Source of the DNA: CAVTSA01 sp963790575
GTDB taxonomy: Bacteria > Chloroflexota > Dormibacteria > Dormibacterales > Dormibacteraceae
DNA: 64,000 bases
Reading direction: 5' to 3'
Assembly (NCBI GenBank): GCA_963790575.1
Contig: CAWBPD010000021.1
Span: 124,001 to 188,000 of the forward strand
The position numbers and the translations under genes were made by a program. The notes under the pieces are model-generated. The model had not been told where the DNA came from. It saw only the letters and a program-made list of their open reading frames with translations, and ran no database searches. Of the stretch, positions 28,901 through 35,986 are shown piece by piece (positions within the stretch are counted from its first letter, which is position 1; every line of letters begins with the position of its first letter).

Positions 28901-29526
28901 TCGTCACGCTCTTCAACTGGGCTCGCCCGCGCGACCTCGCCCACTTCGAGGACTTCGCCCACTACCACCAGACGTTCTACCGCCAGGTCGAGCCGCTCTC
29001 GGTGACACCGTTCGCCGCTCGCGCGGTGGATCGCGGGCTGACCGGCGTGCTGGTGGCCATGGTTCGCAACGCGGCGCCGGCGTATAGCCGAAACCTGGCG
29101 GCACAGCAGGTCGATCTGCGGGCGGACCCGGTGAAGGAGGCGGCGGGGGCGATCGTGGACCGTGCAGGTCGCATCACCGCCGCGACCGAAGTGGCAGACC
29201 GGGTGCGGGACGCGATCCAAACCCGGCTCGACCAATGGTCGCTGCGCCGGGCCCACCTGGAGGCGACCCGGCTCGGCTACCGGGCCGGCACCGACGTGGA
29301 GGGACTGCTGCACCAGCCGGATCTGGAGGGTTGGGACCTCTGGACCGCGGCCTACTCGCTGCGGGAGACGGAACCCGACGTGAACCTGGTGCTGCCGACC
29401 GAGACCATCGTCGATCGCAGCAACCATGACGCGCCCCACTGGGTGCAGGGGGAGCCGGCGCCCGACGATCCCGACCTGGAGGAGGGTGCGGAGATGGTGG
29501 CGTCGCCTGCCGAGGCCGACCGATGA
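25981..29526 (+). CDS. drmA: DISARM helicase-domain protein DrmA
   Basis: 1181 aa, uninterrupted. The N-terminal half has the DrmA-specific region. Walker A is FFPTGGGKTEAYLGL (near residue 450), followed by a zinc-binding insertion (SCPWCGATL, FCSDPDGRCPFSRRR, then NRRCGRHGF). The DExH-like box reads QDELHLISGALG (near 705). The C-terminal lobe has TNMLQVGVDVPRLGLMT and EYIQATSRIGRDPSRPGLI, characteristic of this family. In studied DISARM systems DrmA works with DrmB as the DNA-sensing core. ATG 25981; the stop overlaps the drmB start (ATGA). Confidence 0.95.
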   Translation: MSSREVRRQLEEILEHDLLGPWRGEEEELTGEGPRSRYLTGFLAPRGVQVAREELDADLGDVSDEPEGPDRATPEAASTMFPRSCGLMFRVPAETEEVAVVASWGRYRRGPSRTLTTEEGNPREVWRREPVEHRVVVPLSDQDVALEPDPEGETLVRLRMTRRGAGGPESVVELALVNEGREPKTRRDAGWLFQVRLEVTAVDGVSAIFLPTDPAPAQGTDAEERQLAMLYRSALRYSVGRNVAVRADADPALRRAWRLVTEWLPAYEVPQTVAPVATSEPKLQGLELDMSALARLDGDRLTRALSPLASGYEAWLQEQEERLALDPDLAPHREAGRAALERGRLAASRIRSGIDLLAVDPAAREAFCFANRAMALQRVHTEVGLLRRADPSVPYEDALARCDVRERRSWRPFQLAFILLNLPALTDPAHADRSPLYSATVDLLFFPTGGGKTEAYLGLTAYTFAIRRLRGVVGSGEEARDGAEGVAVLMRYTLRLLTAQQFQRAATLVCACEQLRREGEGRWGATPFRIGLWVGMGASPNSYDEAAQQIRSARGQGRASGAARVLQILSCPWCGATLEDGRDLEPQDEERRVYLFCSDPDGRCPFSRRRSAEGLPVLTVDEEIYRLMPALVIGTVDKLAQLAWRGEAGMIFGRANRRCGRHGFRHPDLDERTGCRDSHRATSRLPAASTTGVVQPRPPDLIIQDELHLISGALGTMVGLYETMVDRLCTWRLGRWEIRPKIVSSTATIRRAERQVHELFGRRLAIFPPPIVDAGDTFFSIELPVSEQAPGRRYRGICAHGIRLKQAEIRLTTALLTAGQYLFDLHGTDADPYFTCVSYFNSLRELAGMRRLLDDEIAVRVRRGSSSRGLANRSVPLVLRELTSRIPSSQIAESLRHLEEHADPGLDSTAARRARTKRDSPPPIAVLLATNMLQVGVDVPRLGLMTVTGQPKNTAEYIQATSRIGRDPSRPGLIVTLFNWARPRDLAHFEDFAHYHQTFYRQVEPLSVTPFAARAVDRGLTGVLVAMVRNAAPAYSRNLAAQQVDLRADPVKEAAGAIVDRAGRITAATEVADRVRDAIQTRLDQWSLRRAHLEATRLGYRAGTDVEGLLHQPDLEGWDLWTAAYSLRETEPDVNLVLPTETIVDRSNHDAPHWVQGEPAPDDPDLEEGAEMVASPAEADR

Positions 29527-31388
29527 GCTCCTCTGGCCCCCGGCCGGAGCGCGCCCGCTACTTCCCCCGCGTGGGCACGGTCCGGCCCTCGCACCTCCTC
29601 TACTCGGCGGGAGTGGGTGCGGTGGTCGAGCTCCCCGCGATCTCGGTCCTGGTCCGTGGGCTCGACGCCTGGGACTACTCGGGCACCATCCCCGCCACCA
29701 TCCACGAGGAGCGCCTGCTGGCGGAGGTGCGGCGCGAGTTGGGGCCACAGGTCACCGAGCTGCGCGAGCCGCCGGTCCTGGGTGACGGCTTCGATGCCAG
29801 TGGACAGGGTGATCGCATCGGGGTGCCGGTGATCCCCTTCCCGCAGTGGCTGCGCTGTACCGCCTGCGACCGGCTCGGTCCCCTCACCGACGGCTCCCTG
29901 TGGACCTTCGTGAACCGGATCCGGGGCCGCCCCGACCGCGCCCAGTTCGTGCACGCGCAGTGCCCGAGCCGGCGCAAGGACCCGATCGCGGTCCCGGCGC
30001 GCTTCGTCCTGGCCTGCCCGGCCGGGCACCTCGACGAGTTTCCCTGGGTGAACTTCGTCCACGCCGGAGAGCCGTGCCCGAACGGGCCGGGAGGGCGACT
30101 CCGCATGGAGGACAAGGCGGGCAGCGTGGGCCCCAACGTCGTGATCAGCTGCGAATGTGGGCGTTCGCGCAACCTGCTGCAGGCGGTGGGCGCCGCCGCC
30201 GCTCCGCGCCTCCCCCGCTGCCGGGGGCGACACCCGCACCTGGGCCGGTTCGACGCCGACTGTCCCCGCGCGACGGAGGTGCGGACGCTGGTGCTGGGCG
30301 CGTCCAACCAGTGGTTCGCGGTGAGCAGGTCCGCCCTCCACCTCCCGAGTGGGCGGCAGGGCCTGGCCTCCGAGGTCGAGCGGTTGTGGCCGGCGCTGGC
30401 TCCGGTGGGCAGCCGTGAGGTCCTGGAGTACGCGCTCGGCATGCAGCAGGAGCTGGTGGGGCTGCGCGGACATCCGGTGGAGGCGGTGTGGGAAGCGATC
30501 AAAGCGCACCGGGAGCAGGTTGAGCACGGTGGATCGGACGCCCCACGCGATCTCCGGGTGGCCGAATACCAGGCTCTGACCCATCCCTCCGAGGCGGCCG
30601 ACCAAGTGGACTTCACGGTCCGCGAGACGTCGGTGCCGGCGCCGGCCGCCGGGCTGGTGGAGCAGGTGGTGCTGGTGGAGCGGCTGCGGGTGACACGCGC
30701 CCTGATCGGCTTCACGAGGCTGGATGCACCCGAGTGGGCCGACAGCCTGGTGCCGCTCTCCAACACCGACCCGACCTGGGTGCCCGCGGCGACCACCCGG
30801 GGCGAGGGCGTCTTCCTTCGCCTGCGCGAGGACGTGCTGGGTGCCTGGGAGGAACGAGCGGCGTCACATCCGCATGTCCGAGCGCTGCATGCGGCCTTCG
30901 TGCGGTTCCGGTCCACCCGGGGGCGTCCGGCGGTGGGGTGGCCCGGCCCCCGCTACCTCCTCCTCCATTCCCTGTCCCACCTGCTGATCCGGCAGATGGC
31001 GCTGGAGTGCGGGTACAGCTCGGCCAGCCTGGCGGAGCGAATCTACTGCGACCTGGAGGAGGAGGGGCCGGCGGCGGGAATCCTGATCTACACCGCGGCT
31101 TCGGACAGCGAGGGGACGCTGGGAGGTCTGGTCTCACTCGGCGAGCCGGAGCGACTGGGTGGGCTCTTCGAGGCCGCGCTACAGGGTGCCCGGTGGTGCT
31201 CGTCCGATCCCCTGTGCGCCGAACAGGAGCCGTGCGATCCCGAGGAGTTCGTCCACGGCGCGGCGTGTCATGCCTGCCTGTTCCTGTCGGAGACCACGTG
31301 CGAGCGCGGCAACCGGTTCCTCGATCGTTCGGTGGCGGTCCCGCTCGACCCGTGGCCGGAGCTGGCGATCACGGCGCCCGGGCGGTGA
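29523..31388 (+). CDS. drmB: DISARM protein DrmB (DUF1998)
   Basis: 621 aa. The N-terminus has the DrmB opening PRVGTVRPSHLLYSAGVGAV and a Cys pair CTACDRLGP (near residue 112) followed by CPSRR and CPAGHLDEFPW, probably a zinc site. The C-terminal DUF1998 domain is clear: LLHSLSHLLIRQMALECGYS, ERIYCDLEEEGPAAGILIYT, LGGLVSLGEPERLGGLFEAA and the Cys-rich end CHACLFLSETTCERGNRFLD. DrmB associates with DrmA and regulates DNA loading. It overlaps both neighbours by 4 nt. No damage is seen. Confidence 0.95.
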   Translation: MSSSGPRPERARYFPRVGTVRPSHLLYSAGVGAVVELPAISVLVRGLDAWDYSGTIPATIHEERLLAEVRRELGPQVTELREPPVLGDGFDASGQGDRIGVPVIPFPQWLRCTACDRLGPLTDGSLWTFVNRIRGRPDRAQFVHAQCPSRRKDPIAVPARFVLACPAGHLDEFPWVNFVHAGEPCPNGPGGRLRMEDKAGSVGPNVVISCECGRSRNLLQAVGAAAAPRLPRCRGRHPHLGRFDADCPRATEVRTLVLGASNQWFAVSRSALHLPSGRQGLASEVERLWPALAPVGSREVLEYALGMQQELVGLRGHPVEAVWEAIKAHREQVEHGGSDAPRDLRVAEYQALTHPSEAADQVDFTVRETSVPAPAAGLVEQVVLVERLRVTRALIGFTRLDAPEWADSLVPLSNTDPTWVPAATTRGEGVFLRLREDVLGAWEERAASHPHVRALHAAFVRFRSTRGRPAVGWPGPRYLLLHSLSHLLIRQMALECGYSSASLAERIYCDLEEEGPAAGILIYTAASDSEGTLGGLVSLGEPERLGGLFEAALQGARWCSSDPLCAEQEPCDPEEFVHGAACHACLFLSETTCERGNRFLDRSVAVPLDPWPELAITAPGR

Positions 31389-32167
31389 GCGAAGGGGCCG
31401 CCGCGGAGCTGGTGGCGGCCGTCGTGACGGTCACCGCGGAGGTTCCGGAGAGCGTGGCGGAGGAGCTGGCGCGCGCGGCTGAGCAGCTGGAAGGGGGAAC
31501 GCGGGCACGTCGCTTGGAGGATGCGATGTCGCAGCACCCCGCTCGCTCCGCCGCCACGCGGCTCGCGGCGGCGTGGGGGCTCGTGCCCCAGGTCAGCGGG
31601 CGTGAGCTCGCCGGCATGCTGCGCGCGGCCGCGGCACGGGGGCTGGCGGACGCCTCGAATCGCGTCGAGGTGGTGATGACCGGGCCGTCAACGGCCGAGG
31701 TCCCCACCCGGTCCACGGAGGTGGTCGTAGGCCGCCTGGTGGAGCACGCACGTCGCGAGCTGCTCCTGGTCACCTACACCGCCTGGCCGTATCCGCCTCT
31801 TCTGGCTGCACTTACGGCGGCGGTGGGTCGCGGGGTCAAGGTCCAGCTGGTGGTGGAGACGGTGGAGGGTGCGCAGGGCTACCTGAGGGAGGAGCCGGCG
31901 CAAGCGTTCGCGTCGATCCCGGGACTTCTCCTGTTCCACTGGCCGCCGGCGCAGCGCCCCGGTCCGCCCCGGGGCCGCCTCCACGCCAAGGTCGCGGTGG
32001 CCGATCGCGACCTCGCGTTCGTCACCTCCGCCAACCTGACCGGCAGTGCGCTGGCCGCGAATCTCGAGTGCGGTCTCCTCGTGCGCGGAGGCTCCGCGCC
32101 ACAGCGCATCCGGGACCACTTCGCCGCCCTGCAGCGCGCCGGGGTGCTGGTGCCGTTGGTCCCTTAA
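31385..32167 (+). CDS. drmC: DISARM phospholipase-D-family protein DrmC
   Basis: 260 aa from GTG 31385, overlapping the drmB stop as GTGA. The C-terminal PLD domain carries one HKD-type motif, LHAKVAVADRDLAFVTSANL followed by TGSA (near residue 199), as in single-HKD nucleases that work as dimers. The N-terminal 90 residues are helical (AEELARAAEQLEGG). In tested systems DrmC is an accessory rather than essential component. It ends the DISARM operon; a new promoter candidate follows. Confidence 0.92.
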   Translation: MSEGAAAELVAAVVTVTAEVPESVAEELARAAEQLEGGTRARRLEDAMSQHPARSAATRLAAAWGLVPQVSGRELAGMLRAAAARGLADASNRVEVVMTGPSTAEVPTRSTEVVVGRLVEHARRELLLVTYTAWPYPPLLAALTAAVGRGVKVQLVVETVEGAQGYLREEPAQAFASIPGLLLFHWPPAQRPGPPRGRLHAKVAVADRDLAFVTSANLTGSALAANLECGLLVRGGSAPQRIRDHFAALQRAGVLVPLVP

Positions 32168-32177
32168 CAAGGCCTAT

Positions 32178-32205
32178 TTGAGGACGGTCGACGGACTGTT
32201 ACCGT
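32178..32205 (+). promoter_or_regulatory. Promoter candidate for the RadC-like gene
   Basis: TTGAGG (32178-32183) and TACCGT (32200-32205) are 16 nt apart. The GTG start follows 6 nt after the -10, so the mRNA would be leaderless. Confidence 0.45.
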
Positions 32206-32211
32206 GAGGCC

Positions 32212-32781
32212 GTGCTCGCCTCGCTACCCGATCAAGAGCTCCTGGCGCGACTCCTCGGCCGCGAGGTGCCGCCCCTCCCGTCGCTGGGCGCGGCGCTGGA
32301 GATGTCGGAGGCCGACATGGTGTCGCGCGGTCTTCGCCCCGACGAAGCGACGCGCGTTGCCATCACGGCTGAGATCGCGCGGCGGCATCAGCCGGCGGAC
32401 CGTGAGTCGCGGCTGCTGCAGCCGGGCCAGGCCGTGCGCTTGCTCGCGGGGCTCCGCTCGTCACCGTCCCCGCGGGTGGCGCTCCTGCTGCTGGACGCAG
32501 CCCTGCGAGTGGTTGGCGAAGAGGTGCGAGCGGGCGATCTTCACCGTCACCAGCAGGACGCGGAAGCGCTGGTTGGAGTCGCCCAGGAGCGGCGAGCGGC
32601 GGCGGTGGTGGTCGCCCACAACCATCCCGGCGGTGGCGGTGTCGCTCCGGACCGCGAGGACCTCGCCTTCTCGTGCGAGCTGCGGGCGGCCGGTCGGCGG
32701 TTGGGCGTGGAGGTGGTCGATCACCTCGTCGTCGCCCCGCGGGCTTGGGTCAGCCTGCGGCGGCTGGGGCTGTTGCCGTGA
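32212..32781 (+). CDS. RadC-like JAB/MPN-domain protein
   Basis: 189 aa from GTG 32212. The N-terminal part resembles the helix-hairpin-helix-like region of RadC (SLPDQELLARLLG). The C-terminal JAB domain holds the metal motif AAAVVVAHNHPGGGGVAPDR, with H-N-H-P and a downstream Asp, so a JAMM-type zinc site is plausible. RadC-like proteins are frequent in mobile and defence islands with unclear roles. This one lies 44 nt after drmC in the same direction and may be an accessory DISARM gene; that is inference. Confidence 0.82.
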   Translation: MLASLPDQELLARLLGREVPPLPSLGAALEMSEADMVSRGLRPDEATRVAITAEIARRHQPADRESRLLQPGQAVRLLAGLRSSPSPRVALLLLDAALRVVGEEVRAGDLHRHQQDAEALVGVAQERRAAAVVVAHNHPGGGGVAPDREDLAFSCELRAAGRRLGVEVVDHLVVAPRAWVSLRRLGLLP

Positions 32782-32948
32782 CGTGGGGGGAGTGCTGCGC
32801 TCAAGCCGGGTGCGCGTGCAGTAGATCAGAACGGCTGGTGCCGGACCGAGGTGGCGAACTCGGCAGCACCTCCGCGAGCTGGCCGGGCCGACAAGCCGCC
32901 GAGGTCGAGCGGAGGCCGCCGATACTCGTGACCGCGCAGCGACTACTA

Positions 32949-32963
32949 CCGAGTCATACTCGG
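32949..32963. promoter_or_regulatory. Palindromic operator touching the mazE-like start
   Basis: CCGAGT-CAT-ACTCGG is a perfect 6-bp inverted repeat ending at the base before the antitoxin ATG (32964). Its centre also resembles a -10 (CATACT). Binding by the antitoxin would block both transcription start and translation. Confidence 0.6.
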
Positions 32964-33254
32964 ATGGTGGAGACAACACGTAAGCTCGCGGTCTCGCTGC
33001 CGCGCGGGTTGGCCGACGAAGTCGATCGCGCCGCAGCACATCGCGGCGTGCCTCGAAGTCAGGTCGTAGCGGCGGCGCTTCGCAGCTACCTCGACACCGA
33101 TGGCCGCCTGACCGAGGACGATGAGGTCGCCGCGATCAACGCTGCCGTCACCGAGTACGAGCGCAACCGCACGGCGGCTGAGATTGCCGAGGACGAAGCT
33201 ATGGATGCCTTTACCGAAGAGGCACAGCGGGGCGCCTGGCATGACCTCCAATGA
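32964..33254 (+). CDS. Ribbon-helix-helix antitoxin (MazE-type)
   Basis: 96 aa from ATG 32964. The N-terminal RHH domain is TTRKLAVSLPRGLADEVDRA then RGVPRSQVVAAALRSYL. The acidic C-terminal tail (TAAEIAEDEAMDAFTEEA) would bind and neutralise the toxin. The start directly follows a palindrome. It overlaps the toxin gene by 4 nt. The open frame extends far upstream, but that part has no protein-like composition. Confidence 0.83.
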   Translation: MVETTRKLAVSLPRGLADEVDRAAAHRGVPRSQVVAAALRSYLDTDGRLTEDDEVAAINAAVTEYERNRTAAEIAEDEAMDAFTEEAQRGAWHDLQ

Positions 33255-33616
33255 ACGAACTGACGATTCGGCGTGGCGACGTCTGGTGGTGTGACCTTGG
33301 CCCAGTAGTCGACTCGGGACCGGCCGGTCGTCGGCCAGTTGTCATCCTCTCGAACAACGCGCTCTGCCGTTCGGCGCTGCGCACCGTCGTCGTGGCCGGC
33401 CTGACGACCAACATCGAGCGCAGAGCGTTGCGCTCGAACGTGTTCGTCCCTGCAGATCAGGCCGGGCTCCCTCGTGACTCGGTGGTCCTCCTCACCAACC
33501 TCTTCACCGCCGACAAGAAGCGCCTCACTGCCAGGGCCGGGCGCCTGCCGAGAGCCACATTGAGCGAGATCAACCACTCGCTTCGTCACGTGCTCGATCT
33601 CGACGACGAGAGGTGA
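33251..33616 (+). CDS. MazF/PemK-family mRNA interferase toxin
   Basis: 121 aa with the family hallmarks: RRGDVWWCDLGPVVDSG near the N-terminus, GRRPVVILSNNALC, VVVAGLTTNI, and DSVVLLTNLFTADKKRL with the conserved late strand. MazF toxins cleave RNA at short sequence motifs. The ATGA overlap with the antitoxin supports coupled expression. The gene is intact. Confidence 0.88.
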   Translation: MNELTIRRGDVWWCDLGPVVDSGPAGRRPVVILSNNALCRSALRTVVVAGLTTNIERRALRSNVFVPADQAGLPRDSVVLLTNLFTADKKRLTARAGRLPRATLSEINHSLRHVLDLDDER

Positions 33617-33639
33617 ACGTGGAGCGGGAGACGGGCTTC

Positions 33640-33869
33640 GACGGCGCCAGAGCCGAAACGCCTGCCGGCCCGGCGCGCGTTCGACATCGCGACGCGCTGC
33701 AACTCCTCGGTCGGCACCTACCACGAGACGTACGTGGTGGGACCGGGCCGCCCCGAATCGATCTACCCCAAACATGCAGAGCTTCGGCCTCGGCGCCGCG
33801 CTGGGCAGCCTCCCCGCGACGGAGGTGGGCGACGAGGCCCGAGCGGCTGCGCGGGGTGCTCGGCCCTGA
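33640..33869 (+). pseudogene. Remnant of a DUF4188 monooxygenase-like gene
   Basis: Two frames together read like the C-terminal part of DUF4188 proteins: RRAFDIATRCNSSVGTYHET, YVVGPGRPESIY, then, one base shifted near 33770, NMQSFGLGAALGSLPATEVG up to a stop at 33867. The typical family ending (HETYVV-x-PG...Y-x-NMP-x-FGLG...LP) is recognisable. No start or N-terminal half is present. It fills the gap between the MazEF-like and VapBC-like pairs. Confidence 0.5.
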
Positions 33870-33970
33870 TAGGGCGCGCCGGTCGCGCGCACCCACCCGT
33901 TGGTCGGCGAACGGGACTCAGGCCACGCCGGCGACACCCGCGGCGCACCAACGGCCCGCCGAGCCAGGCC

Positions 33971-34363
33971 TCAGGCGGGTGACGCGACCGGCAGTCCCAT
34001 CTCCCGCGCCCCCGCCTCCAGCCGCTCGTCGTACGTCACCAGCTCGTGCAGGTCGTGGCCGAGTGTGGCCGCGGTCACCAGATGCAGGGCATCCAGCGAC
34101 CTGAGGGCCGCGGGGCGCGCCCGGCCCGCCTGGTCGAACACGGGCATCGTCGGCAACAGCAACCCGATGCGGTCGAGGAGTCCCTCCGCCCGTTCCAACA
34201 CCTCCGTGCCCCCGGCGCGAAGGGAGGCGCGCAGGAGCTCGGTCCGGCCCAGCGCGCTGGTCACCATGACGGCGCGTCGCAGGTGTCGCGCCAAGGCCCG
34301 GCTCTCCGCCTCGGCCCGGACCAGCTTCACCATCGCGGATGTGTCGAGGTAGCTGACCCGCAC
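33971..34363 (-). CDS. vapC: PIN-domain toxin VapC (second locus)
   Basis: 130 aa from GTG 34363, which follows the antitoxin stop with no gap. The PIN carboxylates are visible: SYLDTSAMVKLV, the middle TSALGRTELLRA, and SLDALHLVTAA with LVTYDERL. The length is normal. The toxin probably cleaves tRNA or rRNA, as other VapC proteins do. It closes the defence island on this side. Confidence 0.88.
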   Translation of the reverse strand: MRVSYLDTSAMVKLVRAEAESRALARHLRRAVMVTSALGRTELLRASLRAGGTEVLERAEGLLDRIGLLLPTMPVFDQAGRARPAALRSLDALHLVTAATLGHDLHELVTYDERLEAGAREMGLPVASPA

Positions 34364-34645
34364 TCAGAAACGCTCTTCGCCTCGCATCTCGCGAAGAACC
34401 GCGGAGAGCTGGCTCCCCTCCACCCGCAGCAGCGGCTCCCAGGCCTTCAGCCCATCCGACCGGCGAGGTGGCACCAGCACGCCGTCCGCGAGCAGCTGCT
34501 CGTAGGAGGAAGTGGCCTGCCAGGGGACGATCCGAGCGACGGGTCGACCGTGGTCAGTGACCTCGATCGTCTCGCCGGACCGCACGCGGCGGATCACCTC
34601 ACTCGCATTGACCTTCAAGGCACGAATCCCGACGCTGCTCGCCAT
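34364..34645 (-). CDS. Phd/YefM-type antitoxin for VapC
   Basis: 93 aa from ATG 34645. The N-terminal Phd-like DNA-binding fold is IRALKVNASEVIRRVRSGET with IEVTDHGRPVARIVP. The C-terminal part (LKAWEPLLRVEGSQLSAVLR) would bind the toxin. A TACCAT hexamer lies 9 nt before the ATG on the minus strand, another leaderless-looking start. Confidence 0.85.
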   Translation of the reverse strand: MASSVGIRALKVNASEVIRRVRSGETIEVTDHGRPVARIVPWQATSSYEQLLADGVLVPPRRSDGLKAWEPLLRVEGSQLSAVLREMRGEERF

Positions 34646-35084
34646 ATGTGCTTCATGGTACTTCGCTCACGAGGCTCGAACCATGACGATGCCCATGATT
34701 CGGTCCAGGGTGGCCGGGTCAGGTCGCCTCTGGACCAGGCTGAAGCCGTAGGTCGTGAACGGGGTGCCGCCCGCGACACCGGAACCCGCCACCGCGTTGC
34801 AGAGGACGGGCAGGGTGGGCTCCGTCCGCGACCGCAGCCCTGCTCGTGGCGACGAGCACGTCGATCGCCGCAGTGGTTGCCGTGCCTCCTTTCCCGTTCG
34901 CACAGGCATCCTTCGCCGCGTTTTGTCGCTGCTGAATCGGGCGGGGAGCAGCAGGCTCATCGTGAGTGCCGCCCCGGCGGCGCAAAGTCAGCGCTGCGGA
35001 ACCTGATGGCCTCCCTATACCGCCGACGCGTACACCGCTATGGCGGGCAACCGTACCGTCGGTGCCCAAGCGGCCGTTCGAGGC
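34646..35084. other. Intergenic stretch without a recognisable gene
   Basis: The minus strand holds short protein-like pieces (GGTPFTTYGFSLVQRRPDPA and, in another frame, GKGGTATTAAIDVLVATSR), which may be remnants of one gene. I cannot name the family, and no frame carries a start with a ribosome binding site. It separates the defence island from the core genes. Confidence 0.35.
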
Positions 35085-35831
35085 TCAATCCGCGGCGGGT
35101 GGCTCGGGCAGGAGGCGGGGCTCGATGCGCTCCTCGACCACGGTGCCGGGGCCGGTACGGCGGACCGAGTAGGCGCCCGCGCCCGCGACCTCACTCACCG
35201 CCTCCACCAGCTCAGTGCCGTGGTAGAGGAGCCCGACCCCGTTGTCGGTGGCGTAGGCGTCCGGCAGCGTCCCGTCACCGACCAGCTGGTGGAGCAGCGG
35301 CCGGCGTTGAGGCTCGGCGTCGTAGTGGACGCCGTTGGCGTAGGGCAGCAGCGCCAGCCCGTCCGTCACCGCCCGCAGCTCGGGCCCGAAGGAATCGGTG
35401 GTCCCACCCACGTGCCAGCAGATCGAGCCGGCTGACACACCCGCCAGTACCACGCCCGCCTCCCAGACCTCCCGGAAGATCTTGTCCAGCCCGTGCAGGC
35501 GCCACATCGCCAGCAGGCCGGCCACGCTGCCCCCGCCCACCCAGACCGCGTCCTGGCGCAGCAGGTGCTCGCGCATGTCCGCGACGTTGGGCATCGAGAA
35601 GAGCCGCAGGCAGGAGAAGTCGACCCCGGTGCCGCTGAAGGCGTCGAACAGGTGGGCCTGGTAGAAGAGGTCGTCGCCGCTCGCCGTCCCCAGGTAGCAA
35701 AGCCTTGGCCGCTCGCCGCCGCGGCCCAGGACCAGGGCGTGCCAGAGCAGGGCACCGGGGGCGACGTGGTGACGCCGGCTGAGGCGAGTGCCACCCGAGG
35801 TGGCGAGGATGGTCGGCTGCTCGGCGGGCAT
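35085..35831 (-). CDS. pepE: Peptidase E (family S51 dipeptidase)
   Basis: 248 aa from ATG 35831. PepE-like peptidases cleave dipeptides with N-terminal Asp; the family also includes cyanophycinase. The Ser nucleophile elbow is VVLAGVSAGSICWH. Other family segments are ILATSGGTRLSRR, VWVGGGSVAGLLAMW and LPYANGVHYDAEPQRR. The product is cytoplasmic with no signal peptide. It is divergent from valS, whose leader starts 48 nt away. Confidence 0.87.
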   Translation of the reverse strand: MPAEQPTILATSGGTRLSRRHHVAPGALLWHALVLGRGGERPRLCYLGTASGDDLFYQAHLFDAFSGTGVDFSCLRLFSMPNVADMREHLLRQDAVWVGGGSVAGLLAMWRLHGLDKIFREVWEAGVVLAGVSAGSICWHVGGTTDSFGPELRAVTDGLALLPYANGVHYDAEPQRRPLLHQLVGDGTLPDAYATDNGVGLLYHGTELVEAVSEVAGAGAYSVRRTGPGTVVEERIEPRLLPEPPAAD

Positions 35832-35863
35832 GGGCCGAGCGTGGCAGATCAGGTGCCCTCGGG

Positions 35864-35869
35864 TAGAAT
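35864..35869 (+). promoter_or_regulatory. -10 element for the valS leader transcript
   Basis: TAGAAT lies 9 nt before the ATG of the valine-rich leader ORF. The predicted transcript start would be at or just before that ATG. No clear -35 is visible. Confidence 0.55.
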
Positions 35870-35878
35870 CCAGGGACC

Positions 35879-35938
35879 ATGGATCGCGCCGTAGACGACG
35901 TACCCGTAGTCGTGCCGGCGCGCTCCCACGTCGCCTGA
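35879..35938 (+). CDS. Putative valine-rich leader peptide of valS
   Basis: A 19-aa ORF, MDRAVDDVPVVVPARSHVA, begins 9 nt after a TAGAAT box and ends 48 nt before the valS ATG. Six of 19 codons are valine, four of them within five residues (V-P-V-V-V), and three use GTA, which should be rare in a genome this GC-rich. Valine-codon runs before a valyl-tRNA synthetase gene are what a ribosome-stalling attenuator would need. It has no Shine-Dalgarno and would be translated leaderless. The peptide is a prediction from sequence pattern; no homolog is known to me. Confidence 0.5.
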   Translation: MDRAVDDVPVVVPARSHVA

Positions 35939-35948
35939 TCGCGCCGGC
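35914..35948 (+). promoter_or_regulatory. Hairpin spanning the end of the valS leader ORF
   Basis: GCCGGCGCG (35914-35922) and CGCGCCGGC (35940-35948) are perfect complements with a 17-nt loop that contains the leader stop codon. The left arm starts immediately after the valine codons, so a ribosome stalled there and one that reaches the stop would leave different structures. No T-run follows; control could be translational or Rho-linked. Confidence 0.5.
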
Positions 35949-35986
35949 TCCCTCCATCCGCACCAGCTGAGGAGTCCGCACGTCCG

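Noticed and set aside
20146..32167. BREX or a type I restriction system as an alternative name
   Set aside because: The methylase is PglX-like, but there is no pglZ, brxC or HsdS/HsdR; the DrmA and DrmB proteins with PLD protein and SNF2 helicase identify DISARM.
33613..34104. 163-codon plus-strand frame after the MazF-like gene
   Set aside because: Pro/Arg/Ala-rich shadow that overlaps a real vapC on the other strand; the only protein-like signal there is the DUF4188 remnant in other frames.
34667..34960. 97-codon minus-strand frame
   Set aside because: The last 35 residues look protein-like but no family, start or ribosome binding site supports a gene.
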